A DNA stretch of 64,000 bases from Comamonadaceae bacterium PBBC1 (GTDB lineage: Bacteria; Pseudomonadota; Gammaproteobacteria; Burkholderiales; Burkholderiaceae_C). The DNA lies in the NCBI GenBank assembly GCA_002256145.1, contig NKIP01000003.1, positions 186,001 through 250,000 on the forward strand, read 5' to 3'. Shown piece by piece: positions 63,016 through 64,000 of this stretch (the stretch's first letter is position 1; each line of letters begins with the position of its first letter). Made by a program: the position numbers and the translations under genes. The notes beneath the pieces were generated by a model. The model did no database searches. It was not told the DNA's origin and saw only the letters and a list, made by a program, of their open reading frames with translations.

Positions 63016-63639
63016 ATGAATATTGAAATCGCCAAACCGCCCAAAAAGTCTTTCAAAGTCCAGATGCTGGCGGCCCGCGAGGCGGCCATCATCCAGTCGG
63101 TCAACCGTTTGTTGGCCGAAAAAGGTTTTGATGCGATGACGGTGGACGAAGTGGCCGCTGAAGTGGGCATTGCCAAAGCCAGTCTTTACAAGCATTTCAC
63201 CAGCAAGGAAGAGCTGGCCTGCGCCGCCATGGTCACCGCCATGCAAAGGGCTCAGGAATTCATCCAGCAACTGCCCCCCGACGGGCTGCCCATGGACAAG
63301 CTCAAGGCTGCGACACGCTGGACCATGACACTCAAACTGCAAGGCCAAATGCCCTCTTTGCCCAGCCAGAACTCCAGTTTGCGCACCACCTTGATGGCCA
63401 GCAAAGAGTACATGGATGGCTTGATGGAAGTCAGCGACGCTTTGGGTGGCTGGATCGAAGAGGCCCAAGCCAAGGGCCAGATCAATCCGGCATTGCCCGC
63501 TGTGGCGGTGCTCTACACCTTGTTTGCACGGGCTTGTGACCCGGTGCTGGAGTTCCTCAAAATGGGTGAACAGCACACCGAAGAGCAGATTTTGGACATG
63601 GTGATGAGTTCTTGCTTTGAGGGGCTCAAAGCACGCTGA
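63016..63639 (+). CDS. TetR-family transcriptional regulator
   Basis: A 207-residue regulator. The N-terminal HTH (about residues 20-66) is AIIQSVNRLLAEKGFDAMTVDEVAAEVGIAKASLYKHF, and the ligand-binding part has the usual helical composition. An AT-rich segment, AAATAAAAAAT, sits just before the ATG. It is downstream of phoD but has its own promoter-like region; the target is unknown. Confidence 0.9.
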   Translation: MNIEIAKPPKKSFKVQMLAAREAAIIQSVNRLLAEKGFDAMTVDEVAAEVGIAKASLYKHFTSKEELACAAMVTAMQRAQEFIQQLPPDGLPMDKLKAATRWTMTLKLQGQMPSLPSQNSSLRTTLMASKEYMDGLMEVSDALGGWIEEAQAKGQINPALPAVAVLYTLFARACDPVLEFLKMGEQHTEEQILDMVMSSCFEGLKAR

Positions 63640-63650
63640 AGTTCTCAGCG
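63634..63650. terminator. Small inverted repeat between convergent tetR and lysR
   Basis: CGCTGA (63634-63639) pairs with TCAGCG (63645-63650) around AGTTC, spanning the 5-bp gap between the two stops. Short stem without a T-run; a weak bidirectional terminator candidate. Confidence 0.3.
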
Positions 63651-64000
63651 CAAGGTGTTAAGCCTGGCCATGGACCCCATGCGTGCCGCCGCACTGATGC
63701 GGATTTCATCCAGAACCTGCAACAAAGCTTCGGAAGGCGTGTGTTCAACGCGCAGCGTCACGCCCACCGGCCCTTCGGTGCCGCGCGTGTCGATGGGCAG
63801 GCGCACCACAGTGCCTTGCAGCAAGTCATTTTCAATGGCACCCAGCGGAATGCACCAGACCGCATCACTTTGCAACACAAAACTCCGGCCAAAAGACAAG
63901 TCGATCGTCTCGATGGTGTGTCTGGGCAAACCACCCCCCAAGGTCATGAAAAAACGGTTAGCGGTTTCACGCACACTTGTGCTGGCATCTGGCAACACCA
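63645..64000 (-). CDS. LysR-family regulator, C-terminal part (PcaQ/GbpR-like); start beyond the window
   Basis: The C-terminal 118 residues of a LysR effector domain are visible; the frame remains open to position 64000. Features such as ETIDLSFGRSFVLQSDAVWCIPLGA, LQGTVVRLPIDTRGTEGPVGVTLR and a C-terminal RL resemble the PcaQ/GbpR group, which regulates protocatechuate and other aromatic catabolism. The HTH is outside. The internal ATG at 63998 is not the true start. Confidence 0.8.
   Translation of the reverse strand, partial: VLPDASTSVRETANRFFMTLGGGLPRHTIETIDLSFGRSFVLQSDAVWCIPLGAIENDLLQGTVVRLPIDTRGTEGPVGVTLRVEHTPSEALLQVLDEIRISAAARMGSMARLNTLR

Overview
The window is high-GC DNA with the gene content of a heterotrophic beta-proteobacterium. 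Bug-type solute receptors without transporters, a form I CO dehydrogenase with RcoM, a YaeQ protein, a type 2 ArgC and a PilA/PglL pair together point to Burkholderiales, most likely a Comamonadaceae relative (inference; no rRNA gene is present). I see no insertion sequence, tRNA, CRISPR array or prophage. Two genes run off the edges: the adhesin at position 1 and a LysR regulator at position 64000.

Layout. (1) 1-14111, minus strand: a two-partner secretion locus. The outer-membrane TpsB transporter gene is followed by one uninterrupted reading frame of at least 4069 codons for a giant TpsA adhesin. The adhesin has a GTG start, an extended signal peptide, a secretion domain, autotransporter-type beta-strand repeats, about twelve YDG repeats and a C-terminal array of 264-bp MBG-like repeats. 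It has no ATG near its start and no stop in the window, so simple ORF calling shows only antisense and out-of-frame shadows there. (2) 14452-26893, plus strand: aerobic CO oxidation. rcoM (heme PAS plus LytTR) precedes coxM-S-L-G-D-E-F, a mocA-like gene, a 2OG-Fe(II)-oxygenase-like gene, a polytopic membrane protein gene and an xdhC/coxI gene. The CoxL motif AYRCSFR marks the true Mo-Cu enzyme. A 21-bp-period direct repeat upstream of coxM is a candidate RcoM operator. (3) 27009-30866: an exported isoquinoline-oxidoreductase-like Mo enzyme (two subunits) and a LysR regulator.

(4) 30926-41933: a glycosyltransferase, an iron-sulfur photolyase with a DUF2256 partner, then a tightly packed nine-gene operon (glutathione peroxidase, FAD oxidoreductase, DUF1365, CFA-synthase-like methyltransferase, chalcone-isomerase-like protein, MFS, DUF3833 lipoprotein, SDR, NTF2-like). 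Its content resembles singlet-oxygen/photo-oxidative stress and fatty-acid modification regulons. (5) 41964-48372, minus strand: a catabolic operon of a FAH hydrolase, two Bug receptors, a second two-subunit Mo hydroxylase and a leaderless ModA-like protein, divergent from a GntR regulator. (6) 49397-55394: housekeeping genes (GST, purB, yaeQ, argC, sucCD). (7) 55593-64000: terC behind a strong terminator-like hairpin, pilin and its probable O-oligosaccharyltransferase, an orphan response regulator, an AcuI-type reductase, an EamA exporter, a PhoD phosphatase, a TetR regulator and a truncated LysR gene.

The genes connect in two main ways. Three different xanthine-oxidase-family Mo enzymes lie within about 29 kb but share one visible MocA and two XdhC-family maturation proteins, all inside the cox locus. 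The surface features (giant adhesin, glycosylated pilus) and the CO and photoprotection genes suit a surface-water bacterium that supplements organic carbon with CO oxidation. That lifestyle is inference from gene content.
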